Notes: generated from the letters alone by a model not told the origin. A stretch of DNA of 64,000 nucleotides from Chryseolinea lacunae (GCF_016735595.1 NZ_JAERRB010000009.1:124001-188000), one strand, 5' to 3'; counted from the first letter of the stretch, positions 1-9,591 are shown. Made by a program: numbers and translations.

Positions 1-963
1 CAGCAACAGGTCCACTTCTGTGGGACGGAAATAACGAGGGTCGATTGCCAGCACTTCATCGCCTGGTTTCAGCGCGTTGCCTTCAATCACATTTTTCACC
101 GAATCGATGATGCCCACTTCATTCACACCTTGACCTTTGAACACGAGGGTTGCTCCCACATGCGCGAAAGCGCGGATAATGAACTCCCGGACCGAAGTGG
201 TCTCGCCGGTGGCAATAACATAGTCATCGGCTTTCGGTTGTTGGAGGATCAGGTACATCGCTTCGATATAATCTTTGGCGTGGCCCCAATCGCGTTTGGC
301 GTCAATGTTGCCCATGTATACCTTTTGCTGCAAACCCAGCACCATGCGGGCTACAGCGCGTGTGATCTTGCGCGACACAAACGTTTCGCCTCTCAGCGGC
401 GACTCGTGGTTGAAGAGAATGCCGTTGCACGCATACATGTTGTAGGCCTCGCGATAGTTCACAGTAATCCAGTAGCCATACATCTTGGCCACGGCATAGG
501 GCGAACGCGGATAGAAAGGGGTGGTCTCAGACTGCGGTATCGCCTGCACTTTTCCGTATAGCTCAGACGTTGACGCCTGATAGATGCGTGTCTTCTCCGA
601 AAGGCCGAGCAGACGCACGGCTTCGAGAATGCGCAATGTGCCAATAGCATCGGTGTTGGCCACATATTCGGGCATTTCAAAACTCACGCGCACATGGCTC
701 ATAGCCCCCAGGTTGTAAATTTCGTCGGGTTGAATTTCTTGTATCAACCGGATCAGGTTGGTCGAGTCGGTCAGATCGCCAAAGTGCAGCTTCATGCGGG
801 CGCCCTTGTCGTGTGGATCTTGATAGATATGATCGATACGGGCGGTATTAAACAGAGAGGATCTCCGCTTCAGGCCGTGCACTTCATAGCCGCGATCCAA
901 CAAAAACTCTGCAAGGTAGGCGCCGTCTTGTCCGGTTATGCCTGTAATAAATGCTTTTTTCAT
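1..963 (-). CDS. gmd: GDP-mannose 4,6-dehydratase (3' end outside window)
   Basis: Converts GDP-mannose to GDP-4-keto-6-deoxymannose, the first step of GDP-L-fucose synthesis, in the cytoplasm. The N-terminus is complete: it starts [17 protein letters not shown], the Rossmann glycine motif of this family, and later shows the short-chain dehydrogenase YxxxK ([12 protein letters not shown]). 321 codons are present; family members are about 370 residues, so roughly 50 C-terminal residues lie beyond the window edge. It sits 41 bp downstream of fcl on the same strand, the usual pair for surface polysaccharide fucosylation. Confidence 0.95.
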   Translation of the reverse strand, partial: MKKAFITGITGQDGAYLAEFLLDRGYEVHGLKRRSSLFNTARIDHIYQDPHDKGARMKLHFGDLTDSTNLIRLIQEIQPDEIYNLGAMSHVRVSFEMPEYVANTDAIGTLRILEAVRLLGLSEKTRIYQASTSELYGKVQAIPQSETTPFYPRSPYAVAKMYGYWITVNYREAYNMYACNGILFNHESPLRGETFVSRKITRAVARMVLGLQQKVYMGNIDAKRDWGHAKDYIEAMYLILQQPKADDYVIATGETTSVREFIIRAFAHVGATLVFKGQGVNEVGIIDSVKNVIEGNALKPGDEVLAIDPRYFRPTEVDLLL

Positions 964-1004
964 AGGTATGGTTTGCGTCGACCGTTGCCGGTCGATGATC
1001 TTTT

Positions 1005-1952
1005 TTATTTCACTACACTATACGCACCGATCTTCTCCAGAAAATCCTGATAGGTGATCCGTATGCCTTCTTTCAAAGAGGTTTGATGCCGGAAGCCGAG
1101 CTTGTGTAACCGCTCCGAGTCCATAAGTTTCCGGGGTGTGCCGTCGGGCTTGGTTTTGTCAAACCCCACACGACCTTTAAAGCCCACCGTTTCAGCAATA
1201 AGGTGCGCGAGGTCCAGAATGGATACTTCCTCGCCTGTGCCCACATTCACGATATCGGGTTGATCGTAGTTCAGCATCAGGAACAGGCAGGCCGCACCAA
1301 GGTCGTCGGCAAACATAAATTCACGCAAGGGTGTGCCCGATCCCCAGATTACCACCTCATCCAATCCCTGCTCTTTGGCTTCGTGGAAGCGACGCAGCAG
1401 GGCTGGCAGAACGTGAGAGTTTTGGGGATGATAGTTGTCGCCAAAACCATAGAGGTTTGTGGGCATAACCGAAATGAAATGGCGGTTGTGTTGTTTGGAA
1501 TACGCCTGGCAAAGTTTCACCCCGGCAATCTTGGCTATGGCGTAGGCCTCGTTCGTTGGCTCAAGCGATGATGTGAGCAAACTTTCTTCATGAATAGGCT
1601 GGGGTGCAAACTTGGGATAGATACAAGACGAACCCAAAAACAACAATTTCTTGACATTATAGCGATAGGATGCCTCGATCACATTATTCTGGATCATCAG
1701 ATTGTCGTATAAAAAGTCGGCCGGAAAGTTATTGTTTGCCAGAATGCCTCCCACTTTTGCCGCCGCCAGAAACACATATTCGGGTTGCTCTTTTTGAAAG
1801 AACCGGTCAACGGCTTGCGTGTCCTTCAAATCCAGTTCGTTGGATGTAGCAGCGCAAAGGTTAGCATACCCCTCCTGCTGTAGTTTCCGGTAGATGGCAG
1901 ACCCCACCATGCCGCGATGGCCCGCCACATAAATCTTAGCATTCTTCTCCAT
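1005..1952 (-). CDS. fcl: GDP-L-fucose synthase
   Basis: Epimerises and reduces GDP-4-keto-6-deoxymannose to GDP-L-fucose using NADPH. The 315-residue length is normal for the family. Visible motifs are the nucleotide-binding [10 protein letters not shown] near residues 12-21, the SSCIYPK catalytic serine region, and the YxxxK pair in [10 protein letters not shown]. It is the first gene of a two-gene unit with gmd; an exact TAnnTTTG element lies 39-46 bp upstream of its ATG. The gap to cysQ upstream is 177 bp, so I treat it as separate from the cys operon. Confidence 0.95.
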   Translation of the reverse strand: MEKNAKIYVAGHRGMVGSAIYRKLQQEGYANLCAATSNELDLKDTQAVDRFFQKEQPEYVFLAAAKVGGILANNNFPADFLYDNLMIQNNVIEASYRYNVKKLLFLGSSCIYPKFAPQPIHEESLLTSSLEPTNEAYAIAKIAGVKLCQAYSKQHNRHFISVMPTNLYGFGDNYHPQNSHVLPALLRRFHEAKEQGLDEVVIWGSGTPLREFMFADDLGAACLFLMLNYDQPDIVNVGTGEEVSILDLAHLIAETVGFKGRVGFDKTKPDGTPRKLMDSERLHKLGFRHQTSLKEGIRITYQDFLEKIGAYSVVK

Positions 1953-1990
1953 GAAATACTTAATTCCTCATCAATGGTTTAATCCGGGTG

Positions 1991-1998
1991 CAAATATA
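1991..1998 (-). promoter_or_regulatory. Candidate -7 element for fcl-gmd
   Basis: On the minus strand this reads TATATTTG, an exact match to the Bacteroidota -7 consensus TAnnTTTG. It would place transcription start about 32 nt before the fcl ATG. I see no convincing -33 TTTG at the right distance, so the call rests on the -7 element alone. Confidence 0.4.
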
Positions 1999-2129
1999 CC
2001 AGTTACCAAAGATTTTACCATTGTAAAGTCACGTAATGCCTGATGACCACCAGGGAATGAGCGGACATTTTTAACCAATAACACAAAACATCAGCCTGGA
2101 TTGGGATGAGTGCCCATGCCTGGGGCGGT

Positions 2130-2894
2130 TCAGTACGCCAGAAAATAAGGATTCAATAGATTTTCCTTATTGTAAGAAAGCACCCCGGCCCCATCTGCCA
2201 GCCTCACCTGCAGCCCAGCCTCGCGCACAATGGCGTCGGCGGCGGCGGTGTCCCATTCCATGGTGGGGGCGTGGCGGGGATAGACGTCGGCTTTGCCCTC
2301 GGCGAGGAGCATGAATTTGAGGCTGCTGCCGGCCGAAACCAGCGCGGGTTGCGTCAGGGTGTTGATAAACGCCTCTGTTTCAGGGCTCAGGTGCGAGCGG
2401 GAGGCTATCACTTTCAGGTTTGGCTGCTTTAGGTCGGCCGCTGGGCGCCGAGCAATGGGCATGGTCTGGCCGTTACGCTTCACAAAGGCTCCATGCCCCT
2501 CGGCGCCATAAAAAACGTCGCCGGTCACGGGCACGGCCACTACGCCGAGCACGGGCCGGCCCTGGTGGATGAGGGCGATGTTGACCGTGAATTCGTCGTT
2601 GCGCTTCAGAAATTCCTTTGTACCGTCAAGGGGGTCTACCATCCAGAAGTAGTCCCAGTTTTTTCGGTCGGCGTAGGGAATGTTTTTGCCCTCTTCGCTA
2701 AGAATGGGAAAGGGCGACGAAGGCGACAGCAAATGGCTGATGGCCTCGTGTGCTTTTTTGTCGGCAAGGGTCAGGGGGCTGTTGTCCCCTTTGGCCTCGG
2801 CCTGAAAGTCTCCTGAACGATACACCGTCAGAATCTCGTCGCAGGCCTTCTCGGCGGCGGCCAGGGCCAGGGGAAGTAGCGATGCCAGGTTCAT
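2130..2894 (-). CDS. cysQ: 3'(2'),5'-bisphosphate nucleotidase CysQ
   Basis: Hydrolyses 3'-phosphoadenosine 5'-phosphate (PAP) to AMP, removing the inhibitory by-product of PAPS-dependent reactions. The 254-residue protein has the inositol-monophosphatase fold motifs: an EEGK metal-ligand segment, VDPLDGTKEF with the three acidic metal ligands, and EWDTAAADAI near the C-terminus. It begins 9 bp after the cysN stop codon and is the last gene of cysC-cysD-cysN-cysQ, which fits its housekeeping role beside APS kinase. Confidence 0.93.
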   Translation of the reverse strand: MNLASLLPLALAAAEKACDEILTVYRSGDFQAEAKGDNSPLTLADKKAHEAISHLLSPSSPFPILSEEGKNIPYADRKNWDYFWMVDPLDGTKEFLKRNDEFTVNIALIHQGRPVLGVVAVPVTGDVFYGAEGHGAFVKRNGQTMPIARRPAADLKQPNLKVIASRSHLSPETEAFINTLTQPALVSAGSSLKFMLLAEGKADVYPRHAPTMEWDTAAADAIVREAGLQVRLADGAGVLSYNKENLLNPYFLAY

Positions 2895-2903
2895 GTGACG
2901 GGG

Positions 2904-4163
2904 TTAGATAATCATGCCTGCAGCCACGGTTTCGTTTGTGCCTTCGTCTACCAGGATGACGCTGCCGGTGATGCGGTTGCGGCGGTAGCTGTCGAATGTC
3001 AACGGTTGGGCTGTACGGATTTTTACGCGGGCAATCTCGTTCATGGTGAGCTCGTTCACGTTCTCGATGCGGTGCAGGGTGCTGATGTCGAGCTTGTATT
3101 GTATTTCCTTCAGCACACCGCGCACTTCTTTGGTGGTGTGGCGCACAAAAAGTTTTGTGTTTACGCTGATGGGACGTTGGTTCATCCAGCACAACATCAG
3201 CTCCACGTCCTGATCGGCGTTCGGATGGTTGTTGGGCTTGGCAATGATGTCGCCGCGGCTGATGTCGATCTCGTCTTCGAGGGTGATGGTCACCGACATG
3301 GGCGCGAAAGCTTCTTCGAGCGCCTCTCCTCCCAGGTTGATGGATTTGATTTTCGATGTGAAACCGGAAGGCAGCACCAGCACATCTTCTCCGGGTCTGA
3401 AAATACCTCCAGCTACACGCCCGGCATAGCCACGAAAATCGTGGTGTTCTTTCGACTGCGGGCGCACCACATATTGTACGGGGAAACGACTGTCGATGTG
3501 ATTGTAGTCGCTTTCAATGTGCACCGTCTCCAGCATGTGCATCAGCGTAGCGCCCTGATACCACTCCATGTTCTCGGAACGGTGCACCACGTTGTCGCCA
3601 ACCAGCGCGCTGATGGGCACAAACTGAATGTCGGATATCTCCAGCTTGGAGGAAAATGCTTTATAGTCTTCTACAATTTTCTCGTATACATCTTCCGCAT
3701 ACTCCACCAGGTCCATCTTGTTCACACACACAATCACGTGCGGGATCTTCAGCAGCGATGCAATGAACGAGTGGCGATGTGTTTGCTCCACCAGTCCTTT
3801 ACGCGCATCGATGAGGATGAGCGCGAGGTTCGCGGTCGACGCGCCCGTCACCATGTTGCGGGTATATTGAATGTGGCCGGGTGTGTCGGCGATAATGAAC
3901 TTGCGTTTCGGAGTGGCAAAATAGCGGTAGGCCACATCAATGGTGATGCCCTGCTCCCGCTCCGACTTCAGGCCGTCAGTGAGCAACGAAAGATCCACAT
4001 AGTCGAAACCTTTCTTCGCGCTGGAGGCTTCTACGGCTTCAAGCTGATCTTCAAAAATAGATTTGCTGTCGTATAGCAACCGGCCAATGAGGGTGCTCTT
4101 GCCGTCGTCTACACTGCCGGCGGTGGTGAAGCGAAGAAGTTGATTATTTTGGTGGTAGTTCAT
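2904..4163 (-). CDS. cysN: Sulfate adenylyltransferase subunit 1 (GTPase)
   Basis: GTPase subunit that couples GTP hydrolysis to APS formation by CysD. At 419 residues it is the stand-alone CysN form, without the C-terminal APS kinase domain of NodQ-type fusions; a separate cysC exists upstream. GTPase motifs visible: GSVDDGKSTLIGRLLYDSK (P-loop), DTPGHIQYTRNM (G3) and NKMD (G4), followed by two beta-barrel domains. A 72-bp gap separates it from cysD. Confidence 0.95.
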   Translation of the reverse strand: MNYHQNNQLLRFTTAGSVDDGKSTLIGRLLYDSKSIFEDQLEAVEASSAKKGFDYVDLSLLTDGLKSEREQGITIDVAYRYFATPKRKFIIADTPGHIQYTRNMVTGASTANLALILIDARKGLVEQTHRHSFIASLLKIPHVIVCVNKMDLVEYAEDVYEKIVEDYKAFSSKLEISDIQFVPISALVGDNVVHRSENMEWYQGATLMHMLETVHIESDYNHIDSRFPVQYVVRPQSKEHHDFRGYAGRVAGGIFRPGEDVLVLPSGFTSKIKSINLGGEALEEAFAPMSVTITLEDEIDISRGDIIAKPNNHPNADQDVELMLCWMNQRPISVNTKLFVRHTTKEVRGVLKEIQYKLDISTLHRIENVNELTMNEIARVKIRTAQPLTFDSYRRNRITGSVILVDEGTNETVAAGMII

Positions 4164-4235
4164 GATGCGTGTTTCAAAATGTTAAGCGATGCCCTGTTCC
4201 CTTCCGCTAGCTTCGGATGAGGTGTGCAGGGCAGT

Positions 4236-5141
4236 CTAGAAATAGCCGCTTTTCTTGCGGTCTTCCATAGCGGTTTCCGATCGCTTGTCGTCGGCCCGTG
4301 TGCCGCGTTCGGTTTTGCGCGAGGCGGCAATCTCTTCGATGATTTTCTCCACGGTGTCGGCTTCCGATTCCACAGCCCCGGTGATGGGCATGTCGCCGCA
4401 GGTTCTGAAGCGCACAATTTTTTTTGAGGGCACTTCATTTTCTTTCAGCTTCAGCCACGGCGATGTGGAAAGGATGGCGCCGTCGCGCACAATCACCTCG
4501 CGTTCGTGCGAAAGATAGAGCGATGGGATGGGAATGTTCTCGGCAAAAATGTATTGCCACACATCCATCTCCGTCCAGTTGCTGATGGGAAACACACGGA
4601 AGTGTTCGCCCATGTGCTTGCGTCCGTTGAAGAGGTTCCAGAGTTCGGGCCGTTGGTTCTTGGGGTCCCACTGGCCAAACTCGTCGCGGTGCGAGAAGAA
4701 ACGTTCTTTGGCACGTGCCTTTTCTTCGTCGCGTCGTGCGCCACCCATGGCGGCGTCGTATTTATGTTGTTCAATGGTGTCGAGCAGTGTCACGGTTTGA
4801 AGTGCGTTGCGGCTGGCATTCCAGCCGGTCTCCTCCTTGGCACGACCCTTATTGATGCTTTCCTGCACAGAACCGACCACGAGTTTCACGTCGAGTTCGT
4901 TCACGAGCCAGTCGCGATATTCCATCGTCTCCGGAAAATTGTGACCGGTGTCGATGTGCACCAGCGGAAACGGAATGCGCGCGGGCGCGAACGCCTTGCG
5001 CGACAAATAGGCCAGCACAATGGAATCTTTCCCGCCCGAAAACAACAAGGCCGGCTTTTCAAATTGTGCCACTACTTCACGGATCACAAAGATCGCCTCT
5101 GCCTCCAGCTCCTTCAAATGACTAAGATAATATTGACTCAT
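4236..5141 (-). CDS. cysD: Sulfate adenylyltransferase subunit 2
   Basis: Adenylylates sulfate with ATP to give APS, working as a heterodimer with CysN. The 301-residue length is standard. The PP-loop nucleotide-binding motif is LLFSGGKDSIVLAYL near residues 32-46, and the C-terminal segment contains the conserved RFRTCGDMPITGAVESEA. It lies 51 bp downstream of cysC and 72 bp upstream of cysN in one minus-strand operon. Confidence 0.96.
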   Translation of the reverse strand: MSQYYLSHLKELEAEAIFVIREVVAQFEKPALLFSGGKDSIVLAYLSRKAFAPARIPFPLVHIDTGHNFPETMEYRDWLVNELDVKLVVGSVQESINKGRAKEETGWNASRNALQTVTLLDTIEQHKYDAAMGGARRDEEKARAKERFFSHRDEFGQWDPKNQRPELWNLFNGRKHMGEHFRVFPISNWTEMDVWQYIFAENIPIPSLYLSHEREVIVRDGAILSTSPWLKLKENEVPSKKIVRFRTCGDMPITGAVESEADTVEKIIEEIAASRKTERGTRADDKRSETAMEDRKKSGYF

Positions 5142-5192
5142 TCGCGATGTTATTACAAACTTCTATATACGTACGCTTCCCACGGCTGTGGG

Positions 5193-5786
5193 TTACTTCC
5201 ATTTGATGCGCGGCAAAATAAACGCCATCAGCTTCTCGATCGACTCCTCCACACTCCACTGCCCCGTGGGCACCGCCAGGTCAGGACGCAGCGGTGTTTC
5301 ATAGGGCGAATCGATGCCCGTGAAATTCTTTACCTCACCTGCGCGGGCTTTCTTATACAATCCCTTCACGTCGCGCTGTTCGCACACTTCCAGCGGCGCA
5401 TCCACAAAGATTTCGATATAGTTCTCTGCACCCACAATTTCCTTCACCTGGTCGCGATCGGCATTGAAGGGTGAGATGAATGCCGACAGCACAATGACGC
5501 CTGCGTCGGTCATCAACTTCGAAACCTCTCCGATGCGGCGGATGTTTTCTACACGCCCTTCGTCCGTAAACGTCAGGTCTTTGTTCAGGCCTGTGCGAAT
5601 GTTGTCGCCGTCGAGCAGATAGGTTTTGAAACCCAGCGCATGCAACTGCGCCTCCAGTTGAACCGCCAGCGTAGACTTGCCGGATCCCGACAGGCCCGTG
5701 AACCAGATCACCGTGGCCCGCTGATTCAACACCTGCTGACGTTGTTCCTTGCTGACTTTGGTTTTGATGGGATAAAGGTGATTCAT
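5193..5786 (-). CDS. cysC: Adenylylsulfate (APS) kinase
   Basis: Phosphorylates APS to PAPS. The 197-residue protein has the P-loop WFTGLSGSGKSTLA, the DGDNIRTGLNKDL substrate motif and the IEIFVDAPLEVCEQRD region. It is the first gene of the sulfate activation operon, with a good Bacteroidota promoter about 65 bp upstream. The CysH elsewhere in this window looks like an Fe-S APS reductase, so PAPS may not be needed for sulfate reduction here and may serve sulfotransferases instead (inference). Confidence 0.95.
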   Translation of the reverse strand: MNHLYPIKTKVSKEQRQQVLNQRATVIWFTGLSGSGKSTLAVQLEAQLHALGFKTYLLDGDNIRTGLNKDLTFTDEGRVENIRRIGEVSKLMTDAGVIVLSAFISPFNADRDQVKEIVGAENYIEIFVDAPLEVCEQRDVKGLYKKARAGEVKNFTGIDSPYETPLRPDLAVPTGQWSVEESIEKLMAFILPRIKWK

Positions 5787-5802
5787 GCCTGTTATTTTAA
5801 TA

Positions 5803-5828
5803 CACTAAAGTCTACTTATTCTATAGTG
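5803..5828. promoter_or_regulatory. Inverted repeat in cysC 5' leader
   Basis: CACTAAAG at 5803-5810 and CTATAGTG at 5821-5828 form 8-bp arms with one mismatch, separated by 10 bp. The dyad lies between the predicted transcription start and the cysC start codon. It could be an operator or a weak RNA hairpin; no regulator can be named from the sequence. Confidence 0.35.
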
Positions 5829-5850
5829 TTTTACTATATTAAATTCCGGG

Positions 5851-5881
5851 CAAAGGTATAAGGAATGGATAAAACTACAAG
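5851..5881 (-). promoter_or_regulatory. Promoter of cysCDNQ
   Basis: The minus strand has TACCTTTG at 5858-5851, an exact match to TAnnTTTG, preceded after 19 nt by CTTG at 5881-5878, close to the -33 TTTG. Predicted transcription starts near 5844 and gives a leader of about 58 nt before cysC. Confidence 0.5.
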
Positions 5882-6092
5882 GTGGGGATTTTGGAAAAAT
5901 GCTCTCACTAACGGTTGTTGGCATTGCACTTCAAGCAAATGAAAGATCGACAATCGTCGTAGTGGATTGAATTAGACGTTGTTTGTCGTGACGCTCAGGT
6001 TTTCAAACGAATATTTCTGACGACGCTTCAAATTTATGGTCACGTTGTTTCGCATAGCGGAGCCGCGGTGTATCGTTCAGATTGGACAGCCT
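5882..6092. other. Intergenic region with no assignable gene
   Basis: About 210 bp between the cysC promoter and the kdsC stop. I find no convincing ORF, tRNA or terminator hairpin. It contains scattered short imperfect repeats built on CGTTGTTTG and CGTCG. Nothing can be assigned. Confidence 0.5.
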
Positions 6093-6632
6093 CTACCCTC
6101 TCACAATTTTTTCCATCTCACCCCGGGCGGCCAACACCAGATCGGCCACCTCGCGCACCACGCCTTCGCCTCCTTTGGCGCGGGTCACCACGTCCACCTC
6201 CTGCTTCACATACTCAAACGTGTCGTTGGGGCAAACGCTGAGACCGGCCAGACGCAACACGGGCAGGTCGTTGATGTCGTCGCCGATGAACGCCACTTCC
6301 TTCATTTTCAGCTTATAGTGCTTCACCAGCTTTTCGAACACGGAGGCTTTGTCAATGATGCCCTGGTGGCAAAAATCCAGTTTCAACTCCGCCGCGCGTT
6401 TGGCCGTGGCGCCGGAGTCGCGGCCCGAGATGATGCCGGTGAGGATGCCCGCTTTCTTCAGGTGGTTCATGATGAACCCATCCTTCACACTGAAGTTCTT
6501 GGTTTCCTTGCCATTCTCGTCATAAATGATTTTGCCGTCGCTCAGCACGCCGTCGGCATCAAAGAAAATGGCTTTGATGTTGCCGGCCCGCTTCACTTGC
6601 TCTTTGCTGTAGGAGGATAAAATGATTTTCAA
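6093..6632 (-). CDS. kdsC: KdsC-type HAD phosphatase (KDO-8-phosphate phosphatase)
   Basis: Small HAD phosphatase (179 residues) expected to dephosphorylate 3-deoxy-D-manno-octulosonate 8-phosphate for lipopolysaccharide core synthesis. The nucleophile motif IFFDADGVLSDG, the SGRDS motif II, and GDDINDLPVL (motif III/IV with metal ligands) are present, and there is no cap domain, as in the C0 KdsC class. It stands alone and is divergent from the penicillin acylase gene. Related cap-less phosphatases with other sugar substrates cannot be excluded. Confidence 0.85.
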   Translation of the reverse strand: MKIILSSYSKEQVKRAGNIKAIFFDADGVLSDGKIIYDENGKETKNFSVKDGFIMNHLKKAGILTGIISGRDSGATAKRAAELKLDFCHQGIIDKASVFEKLVKHYKLKMKEVAFIGDDINDLPVLRLAGLSVCPNDTFEYVKQEVDVVTRAKGGEGVVREVADLVLAARGEMEKIVRG

Positions 6633-6748
6633 ACGTTCGTAGATTTTCGGTGTAACCTTCCGAAAATTAGGAAAAGCTTTTTATTTTACCTCTCTGTTTC
6701 AAAACTCCATTTCCCCGTTGCTCCCCTCTCCATCGGAAATGCGAGGAA

Positions 6749-6763
6749 ACAGGTTAAACCTGT
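6749..6763. promoter_or_regulatory. Perfect palindrome abutting the acylase start codon
   Basis: ACAGGTTAAACCTGT is a perfect 7-1-7 inverted repeat that ends 3 bp before the ATG at 6767. The arms are too close for a stable full RNA hairpin, so a DNA operator is the simpler reading. It lies in the intergenic space shared with divergent kdsC. Confidence 0.4.
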
Positions 6764-6766
6764 ATT

Positions 6767-9214
6767 ATGCGTCTCTACAAATTTGTTGCGTCGCTGGCCA
6801 TCACGCTGGCACTCGTCTATGGTTTAGATCACCGGTGGGAAGTGGGCGGCAGTCCCATTCCGCCCTTGGGGCGTTTTCTCGATCCATTTCAGGGCTTCTG
6901 GCATAACCTCGAACCCGCGGCTCCACACCGGGAAGCTTCGCTGTCCATCCCAGGCCTGCAAGCGGCCGTCACGGTGTCGTTCGACAGCCTGAACATTCCC
7001 CACATTTTCGCTCCCGACGAAGCTTCACTCTATTTCGCACAAGGCTACATCACAGCCCAAAGCCGCCTGTGGCAAATGGAATTTCAGACGCACGCCGCAG
7101 CGGGAAGAGTTTCGGAAATCACAGGGCCTGGTCCGCAAAACGCCGTGCTCGACTACGACCGGGGTCAACGTCGCCTGGGACTTGTCTTTGGCGCCGTCAA
7201 GGCCCAGCAAGCCTTTGAAGGCAACCCGCAAACCCGCGCGATGGTGGAACAATACACCGCCGGCATCAACGCCTACATTCAGTCGCTGCACTATGCCGAC
7301 CTGCCCTTCGAATACAAACTCCTCCACTACGCACCCGAGCCGTGGTCAAACTTCAAATGCGCGCTACTGCTGAAGAGCATGGCCCAAAGCCTCAATCTTG
7401 ATGACAAAGACATGGAGATGACCACGGCGCTGAAAGCCTTTGGCCTTGATAACGTGGAGTTGCTCTACCCCGACCGTGAGGCCGTGAGCGACCCCATTGT
7501 AGACAAACCCGGCGGCTGGAAATTTAACCCCGTAACACTCGACAGCGTACCGTCTGCCCTTCCGCCGGAATTGATCGGCATCAAAAAACTTCCCCACGCC
7601 GATCCCACCACGGGCAGCAACAACTGGGCGGTGAGTGGCAGCAAGACCGCCAGTGGCGCACCGTTGCTGTGCAGCGATCCGCACCTCAACCTAAGCCTGC
7701 CCTCGCTGTGGTATTGCATTCAACTCTCTGCACCGGGCGTGAACACACTCGGCGCCTCGCTGCCCGGCGCACCCGGCGTGATCATCGGCTGCAACGACTC
7801 GGTGGCCTGGGGCGAGACCAACGCGCAACGCGACCTCGAAGACTGGTTCAAGATCACCTTCCAGGACAAGACACACGCGAAATACATGCTCGACGGAAAC
7901 TGGGTAGACACCAAAAAAGTGGTAGAGTCTTTCAAGGTCCGCGGCACCGAAGTGTTCTACGACACCGTGCTCTACACCCATTGGGGACCGGTCACCTACG
8001 ACGAGACCTATCATCCCGAATCCAATCAAAAATATTATGCCTTCCGCTGGATTTCCCACGACGCATCCAACGAATTCCTCGCCTTCTATAAACTGAATCG
8101 TGCGCACAACTACGCCGACTACATGGCCGCGCTGGATCACTACGAAGCGCCTGCTCAAAATTTCGTGTTCGCCTCAACGGCAGGCGACATCGCCATGCGC
8201 GTGCAGGGGAAATATCCGGTGCGCCGTGCGCTCGAAGGAAAATTCGTGATGGATGGCACCCGCAGCGCCAACGGCTGGCAGGCATTCATTCCCTTCGATC
8301 AGAATGTGATGGACAAAAATCCCGCACGGGGTTTTGTGAGCTCCGCCAATCAGATCCCTGCCGACGCCACCTATCCCTACTACATCACCGGCAACAGTTT
8401 CGAAGCCTATCGCAACCGCCGCATCAACACGCTGCTCGCAGGCATGCAACACGTCACACCTGCCGACATGATGAAGATGCAAACCGACAACTTCAACATG
8501 CCCGCCTCCGAAGGCCTCCCCTATTTTCTGAAGGCTCTGGATTCGATGAAGCTAAGCCCCACCGAGAAAAAAGCGCGCGACCTTCTCGCCTCCTGGAATT
8601 TCATAAACGACAAAACATCGGAAGGAGCATCCTACTTCGAATGCTGGTTTGACCATCTCACACCCATGCTTTGGGATGAGATGACCCGGATCGCCATAAG
8701 CTACCCCACTACCTATCAAACCCTTTACCTGCTAAAACAAAATCCCGCGCTCCCCTTCTTCGACATCCAGGGAACACCCGAAAAAGAAACAGCAAAAGAA
8801 GTTTTGCAGAAAGCCTTTGTGAAAAGTGTGGCGTATGTAGAGGCGTGGAAAAAAGAGCATGGCAGCGCACGCGTAGACTGGGGCGACTACAAAGACGGCT
8901 ACGTGGGCCACATCATGCGCGTGCCAGCGCTCGGCGTGCATGTGAAAGCGGGCGGCAACCACGACATCATCAACGCGCACTCGCGCACGCATGGCCCCTC
9001 GTGGCGCATGATCACCAGCCTTGAAAAATCGGGGGTCAAAATGTGGGGCATCTATCCGGGTGGTCAGTCGGGCAATCCCGGCAGCGCGCATTTCAAAGAC
9101 ATGCTGCAGCCGTGGGTAGATGGTCAGTATTTTCCCATTCCGTTTCTTCGTTCATCGGCCACACAAGACCAGGCCATTTCCTTCACCACACAACTCAATC
9201 CTGTTCAGCCATGA
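6767..9214 (+). CDS. Penicillin acylase family protein (Ntn hydrolase)
   Basis: An 815-residue precursor of the penicillin G acylase/AHL acylase family, self-cleaving amidases usually exported to the periplasm. It starts with a hydrophobic segment (residues 5-19). The autocatalytic junction is visible at GSNNWAVSGSKT, with the predicted N-terminal nucleophile Ser284 starting the beta subunit; downstream are the usual DPHLNL and APGVIIGCNDSVAWGET blocks. True substrates (N-acyl homoserine lactones, peptides or beta-lactams) cannot be told from sequence. It overlaps the next gene by 4 bp (ATGA), so the two are translationally coupled. The alternative start at 6718 is in another frame. Confidence 0.9.
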   Translation: MRLYKFVASLAITLALVYGLDHRWEVGGSPIPPLGRFLDPFQGFWHNLEPAAPHREASLSIPGLQAAVTVSFDSLNIPHIFAPDEASLYFAQGYITAQSRLWQMEFQTHAAAGRVSEITGPGPQNAVLDYDRGQRRLGLVFGAVKAQQAFEGNPQTRAMVEQYTAGINAYIQSLHYADLPFEYKLLHYAPEPWSNFKCALLLKSMAQSLNLDDKDMEMTTALKAFGLDNVELLYPDREAVSDPIVDKPGGWKFNPVTLDSVPSALPPELIGIKKLPHADPTTGSNNWAVSGSKTASGAPLLCSDPHLNLSLPSLWYCIQLSAPGVNTLGASLPGAPGVIIGCNDSVAWGETNAQRDLEDWFKITFQDKTHAKYMLDGNWVDTKKVVESFKVRGTEVFYDTVLYTHWGPVTYDETYHPESNQKYYAFRWISHDASNEFLAFYKLNRAHNYADYMAALDHYEAPAQNFVFASTAGDIAMRVQGKYPVRRALEGKFVMDGTRSANGWQAFIPFDQNVMDKNPARGFVSSANQIPADATYPYYITGNSFEAYRNRRINTLLAGMQHVTPADMMKMQTDNFNMPASEGLPYFLKALDSMKLSPTEKKARDLLASWNFINDKTSEGASYFECWFDHLTPMLWDEMTRIAISYPTTYQTLYLLKQNPALPFFDIQGTPEKETAKEVLQKAFVKSVAYVEAWKKEHGSARVDWGDYKDGYVGHIMRVPALGVHVKAGGNHDIINAHSRTHGPSWRMITSLEKSGVKMWGIYPGGQSGNPGSAHFKDMLQPWVDGQYFPIPFLRSSATQDQAISFTTQLNPVQP

Positions 9215-9561
9215 AGTTTATCACGCAAGTTGTTGCCATCGTTGTAGCGGCCTATATTGCACAGCTTTTTTTTCCTTGGTATAGCCTGGCCGTGGCGGCG
9301 TTTGCCATGGGCTACTTTTTCAAATCAAAAGCCAACTTTCTCGCGGGGTTCATTGCCATTGGCCTGTTGTGGTTTGTGAAAGCCTGGTGGACCGATGCCG
9401 TTGCAGCATCCGATCTTTCCGCACGCGTGGCCGAAATACTCATGCTGAACAACAAACTTCTGCTCATGTTGCTCACCGCATTCCTGGGAGGGCTGGTTGG
9501 AGGTTTCGCTGCGTTAACGGGATCGTTGTTGAGGTATGAACGTAAGATGAAATATTATTGA
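9211..9561 (+). CDS. Small integral membrane protein, unknown function
   Basis: A 116-residue hydrophobic protein with about four predicted membrane segments: near residues 5-20, 22-36, 43-60 and 80-105, the last holding FLGGLVGGFAALTG. The start is chosen at 9211 because it gives the ATGA overlap with the acylase stop; the longer reading frame begins inside the acylase gene. No family is recognised. Coupling suggests a link to the acylase, but no role can be assigned. Confidence 0.75.
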   Translation: MKFITQVVAIVVAAYIAQLFFPWYSLAVAAFAMGYFFKSKANFLAGFIAIGLLWFVKAWWTDAVAASDLSARVAEILMLNNKLLLMLLTAFLGGLVGGFAALTGSLLRYERKMKYY

Positions 9562-9591
9562 CGAAACGTTGCGCGCCACGATGGATTTTAA

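Noticed and set aside
2895-4076. Long plus-strand ORF opposite cysN
   Set aside because: It lies entirely antisense to a complete cysN with all GTPase motifs and has no recognisable family; it is a shadow of codon bias.
5900-6010. Integron attC-like site (TAACGG...TTAGACGTT)
   Set aside because: The core sites do not pair properly and there is no integrase or cassette array; the resemblance is to short motifs only.
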